Shown here: in pieces, positions 60,321-64,000 of the stretch
Position numbering within the stretch: the stretch's first letter is position 1
Layout of the letters: each line of letters begins with the position of its first letter
Assembly: GCA_947568835.1 (NCBI GenBank)
Contig: OX387610.1
Location: forward strand, 12,939,001 to 13,003,000
DNA length: 64,000 nt
Direction of reading: 5' to 3'
Origin: Protonemura montana
Taxonomy: Eukaryota > Arthropoda > Insecta > Plecoptera > Nemouridae
Position numbers and translations under genes: made by a program
Notes under the pieces: generated by a model
Database searches by the model: none
The model's input: the letters and a program-made list of their open reading frames with translations, nothing else
What the model was told of the DNA's origin: nothing

Positions 60321-62583
60321 GAGTCACATGTCCAGTCGAACACGTGAAAGTTGCACTGGGACAGATTCACATGCCCAGTCGAACACGTGAAAGTTGCACT
60401 GGGGCAGAGTCACATGCCCAGTCGAACACGTGAAAGTTGCACTGGGGCAGAGTCACATGCCCAGTCGAACACGTGAAAGTTGCACTGGGACAGAGTCACA
60501 TGCCCAGTCCAACATGTGAAAGTTGCACTGGGACAGAGTCACATGCCCAGTCGAACACGTGAAAGTTGTACTGGGGCAGAGTCACATGCCCAGTCAAACA
60601 CGTGAAAGCTGCACTGGGGCAGAGTCACATGCCCAGTCGAACACGTGAAAGTTGCACTGGGACAGAGTCACATGCCCAGTTGAACACATGAAAGTTTCAC
60701 TGGGGCAGAGTCACACGCCCAATCGAACACGTGAAAGTTGCACTGGGACAGAGTCACATGCCCAGTCGAACACGTGAAAGTTTCACTGGGGCAGAGTCAC
60801 ATGCCCAGTTGAACACATGAAAGTTGCACTGGGACAGAGTCACATGCCCAGTTGAACACATAAAAGTTTCACTGGGGCAGAGTCACATGCCCAGTCGAAC
60901 ACGTGAAAGTTGCACTGGGACAGAGTCACATGCCCAGTCGAACACGTGAAAGTTGCACTGGGACAGAGTCACATGCCCAGTCAAGCACGTGAAAGTTGCA
61001 CTGGGACAGAGTCACATGCCCAGTCGAACACGTGAAAGTTGCACTGGGGCAGAGTCACATGCCCAGTCGAACACGTGAAAGTTGCACTGGGACAGAGTCA
61101 CTTGCCCAGTCGAACACGTGAAAGTTGCACTGGGACAGAGTCACATGCCCAGTCGAACACATGAAAGTTGCACTGGGACAGAGTCACATGCCCAGTCGAA
61201 CACGTGAAAGTTGCACTGGGACAGAGTCACATGCCCAGTCGAACACGTGAAAGTTACACTGGGGCAGAGTCACATGCCCAGTCGAACACGTGAAAGTTGC
61301 ACTGGGACAGAGTCACATGCCCAGTCGAACACGTGAAAGTTGCACTGGGGCAGAGTCACATGCCCAGTCGAACACGTGAAAGTTGCACTGGGACAGAGTC
61401 ACATGCCCAGTCGAACACGTGAAAGTTGCACTGGGGCAGAGTCACATGCCCAGTAGAATCCGTGAAAGTTGCACTGGGACAGAGTCACACGCCCAGTCGA
61501 ACACGTGAAAGTTGCACTGGGACAGAGTCACTTGCCCAGTAGAATCCGTGAAAGTTGCACTGGGGCAGAGTCACATGCCCAGTCGAACACGTGAAAGTTG
61601 CACTGGGACAGAGTCACATGCCCAGTCGAACACGTGAAAGTTGCACTGGGGCAGAGTCACATGCCCAGTCGAACACGTGAAAGTTGCACTGGGACAGAGT
61701 CACATGCCCAGTCGAACACGTGAAATTTGCACTGGGGCAGAGTCACATGCCCAGTAGAATCCGTGAAAGTTGCACTGGGACAGAGTCACACGCCCAGTCG
61801 AACACGTGAAAGTTGCACTGGGACAGAGTCACTTGCCCAGTCAAACACGTGAAAGTTGCACTGGGACAGAGTCACATGCCCAGTCGAACACGTGAAAGTT
61901 GCTCTGGGACAGAGTCACATGCCCAGTGGAACACGTGAAAGTTGCACTGGGACAGAGTCACTTGCCCAGTCGAACACGTGAAAGTTGCACTGGGACAGAG
62001 TCACATGCCCAGTCGAACACGTGAAAGTTGCACTGGGACAGAGTCACATGCCCAGTCGAACACGTGAAAGTTGCACTGGGACAGAGTCACATGCCCAGTC
62101 GAACACGTGAAAGTTACACTGGGGCAGAGTCACATGCCCAGTCGAACACGTGAAAGTTGCACTGGGACAGAGTCACATGCCCAGTCGAACACGTGAAAGT
62201 TGCACTGGGGCAGAGTCATATCCCCAGTCAAACACGTGAAAGTTGCACTGGGTTAGAGTCACATGCCCAGTCGAACACGTGAAAGTTGCACTGGGACAGA
62301 GTCACATGCCCAGTCGAACACGTGAAAGTTGCACTGGGGCAGAGTCACATGCCCAGTAGAATCCGTGAAAGTTGTACTGGGACAGAGTCACATGCCCAGT
62401 CGAACACGTGAAAGTTGCACTGGGGCAGAGTCACATGCCCAGTCGAACTCGTGAAAGTTGCACTGGGACAGAGTCACATGCCCAGTAGAACACATGAAAG
62501 TTGCACTGGGACAGAGTCACATGCCCAGTCGAACACGTGAAAGTTGCACTGGGGCAGAGTCACATGCCCAGTCAAACACGTCA
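60321..62583. repeat. 43-bp minisatellite, about 52 copies
   Basis: Unit: CACATGCCCAGTCGAACACG followed by TGAAAGTTGCACTGGGACAG and AGT (43 bp). Each unit contains an inverted repeat (TGCCCAGT ... ACTGGG(G)CA) and, in most copies, the palindrome CACGTG (E-box core). Two main variants end in GGGACAG or GGGGCAG. The rare variant GTAGAATCCGTG recurs at 61452 and 61753, exactly 301 bp (7 units) apart, and TTACACTGGGGC recurs at 61254 and 62114, exactly 860 bp (20 units) apart, showing block duplications. There are no unique spacers, so it is not a CRISPR array. Confidence 0.95.
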
Positions 62584-63284
62584 TTTAATGACTCTTTGTA
62601 ATTTTTTTTTTAATTTCTCTAATTTTTCTTGGAGTAAGAGTACATTGTGGTACCGAGCGAAGTAGACAAAGCAATTTTATTCTAGCTGTGACACAAGAAT
62701 CGTGCAATATCTCTGAATTCTATCAGATCTGAAGCCATGTACCCGCTAAAATCATTTAAACAAATAAATAGATGCCCCGACACGACTTGGAATACGTTAG
62801 AAAAGCGAAAATGAAAATCTCATTAATTTTTAGTTAATTTGGAAAAAATACAAGAATTAATCTTGAACAGGTGTTACTGTAATTACAATGTATCATCACC
62901 TATGTACTCATGACCATCGCATTCACTTGGTTTGGTTTCAATGCGTTCAACTGAAATTTACAGCACCGAGAATTTAAAAGATGATATCACTTGTAATTTA
63001 TTTCTCTGCATGATGTGAAATATTGTTCGGTAAATGAATGTATGTACCGCGTACCAGTTCCAAGAAAGTCATGCTTCTAGGTCGTCTGGGGTTATACTTT
63101 TAATAGAAGATGTGATATTTTTAGATAATTTAAATTAATTAAATATTCTCTGCCAAAATCATAGTTAATGAGGTGAATCGCTCGGTTGTAACAATAACGT
63201 GTGGAACTCAATTCAAACTGGCGGAGATTTCAAGGGCGCCATATTATTTCGATAATAGAATTATCAATTTTCGTATATTCATTT
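62584..63284. other. non-coding interval, nothing recognised
   Basis: AT-rich sequence with no supported feature. Confidence 0.4.
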
Positions 63285-63490
63285 CGATGGTTCTTAGACT
63301 CATGTCTACTTGATCTAAACTTAGCACTAGTTTTAGCAAAAACTATTTGAAATGGGTTTTGAATACTTGTACTAGTTACTTCTTCAAGGGTTAGAGCAGT
63401 CCTGACAATTTTCCGATAACAAAAGAACCACATAAAATTATAACGATTACCTAGTTCAAGCTTCCTAAACGCATCTAAATAAAATAATCA
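63285..63490 (-). mobile_element. A-family element, internally deleted, minus orientation
   Basis: Begins CGATGGTTCTTAGACTCATG. A deletion then joins GGGTTTTGAATA directly to CTTGTACTAGTTACTTCTTC, removing the GAAAC side of the hairpin. It continues through CAGTCCTGACAATTTTCCG and CCTAGTTCAAGCTTCCTAAA. No duplication found at its ends. Confidence 0.75.
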
Positions 63491-63719
63491 GAAAATGTAA
63501 TCTACAACTTAATGTGGTTCTCTTCTCTCAGAGTCTCGCCAGATCGTAGATATACTAACTTCCATTTACTTTCGTGCATTCATCTTGAATAAATAACTGT
63601 TTTTCGACTTAGCTCTGACGATTTGGCTCTTATTTGGCTCTTTCTTCAAATCTCTTTTCTAAACATAACTTAGCTCGTGAAGCGCTGTGATGACAATGTC
63701 TCTGTGGCACTGATCGAAT
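63491..63719. other. short interval between two repeats
   Basis: Nothing recognised. Confidence 0.4.
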
Positions 63720-64000
63720 ATGGACTGGTCATGAGTATGATGGTCACCCATCCAATACCTGACCCAGCACAGTGTTGAGTAACTTTCATCACTTCAACCT
63801 CTCTCCCGAACAGAACAGGTCATGTGTATGATGGTCACCCATCAAATACCTGACCCAGCACAGTTTTGCTTAACTTTCATCCCTCCAACCTCTCTCCCGA
63901 ACAAAACTGGTCATGTATATGATGGTCACCCATCAAATACTTGACTCAGCGCAGTGTTGCTTAACTTTCATCCCTCCAACCTCTCTCCCGAACAGAACTG
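63720..64000 (-). mobile_element. 5S-derived SINE heads in tandem, cut by window end
   Basis: Three head modules in minus orientation, each with GGTCACCCATCCAATACCTG or a variant and CTCTCTCCCGAACAGAAC. The array continues beyond base 64000, so the number of modules is unknown. The 3' part of the element is missing on the left, where the array begins abruptly after GAATATGGACTGGTCATG. Confidence 0.85.

Noticed and set aside
60321-62583. CRISPR-like appearance of regular repeats
   Set aside because: There are no unique spacers between repeats, no cas genes, and the context is animal DNA. It is a plain minisatellite.

Overview
The window looks like animal nuclear DNA, most probably arthropod. 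It is AT-rich, gene-poor and full of short non-autonomous transposable elements, minisatellites and simple repeats. There is no bacterial-style gene packing, no operon, and no rRNA or tRNA gene that I can recognise. I cannot name the species. The only confident host-gene coding sequence is one exon on the minus strand (55466-55724). It encodes the N-terminus of a STAR/KH RNA-binding protein (Sam68/KHDRBS or quaking-related type) and ends in a clear splice donor. I recognise no later exon to its left, so if the gene is intact, much or all of 1-55465 may be its first intron. This is an inference.

Layout. 1-8700: AT-rich DNA with a Penelope-like foldback element (A family), a small TIR element (C family), a 5S-derived SINE and a hAT-type MITE with a perfect 8-bp target duplication. 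8680-9996: a 26-bp minisatellite. 10-25 kb: more A, B and C copies, a 119-bp Tc1/mariner-like MITE, and a 92-bp tandem array that is the amplified interior of the C element. 25-43 kb: mostly featureless, with B copies, a 66-bp A-family insertion with 13-bp target duplications, one possible terminal exon (36418-36728) and a 5S SINE. 43-50 kb: the 3' end of a dead non-LTR retrotransposon with a (TTA)n tail, two long G runs, a 21-bp minisatellite, a near full-length 5S SINE and a B copy. 50-64 kb: a 466-bp A element with 13-bp target duplications, the STAR exon and its 5' flank, two loci where the 5S-derived promoter module is tandemly multiplied, a 2.3-kb array of a 43-bp hairpin-forming repeat, and a further 5S SINE running off the right edge.

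The most interesting material is repeat biology. (1) A SINE headed by 5S rRNA sequence has its 91-bp promoter-bearing module reiterated up to five times per locus. (2) A dispersed foldback family makes 13-bp target duplications and carries a hammerhead-like hairpin (CTGAAGA - stem - GAAAC) in inverted pairs. (3) A dispersed family (B) has one copy with an exact match to the CTCF core consensus. (4) A satellite array grew from the inside of a MITE-like element with strict two-monomer alternation. Family labels A, B and C are local names for this window. All boundaries were read by eye and may be off by several bases unless a target duplication fixes them.
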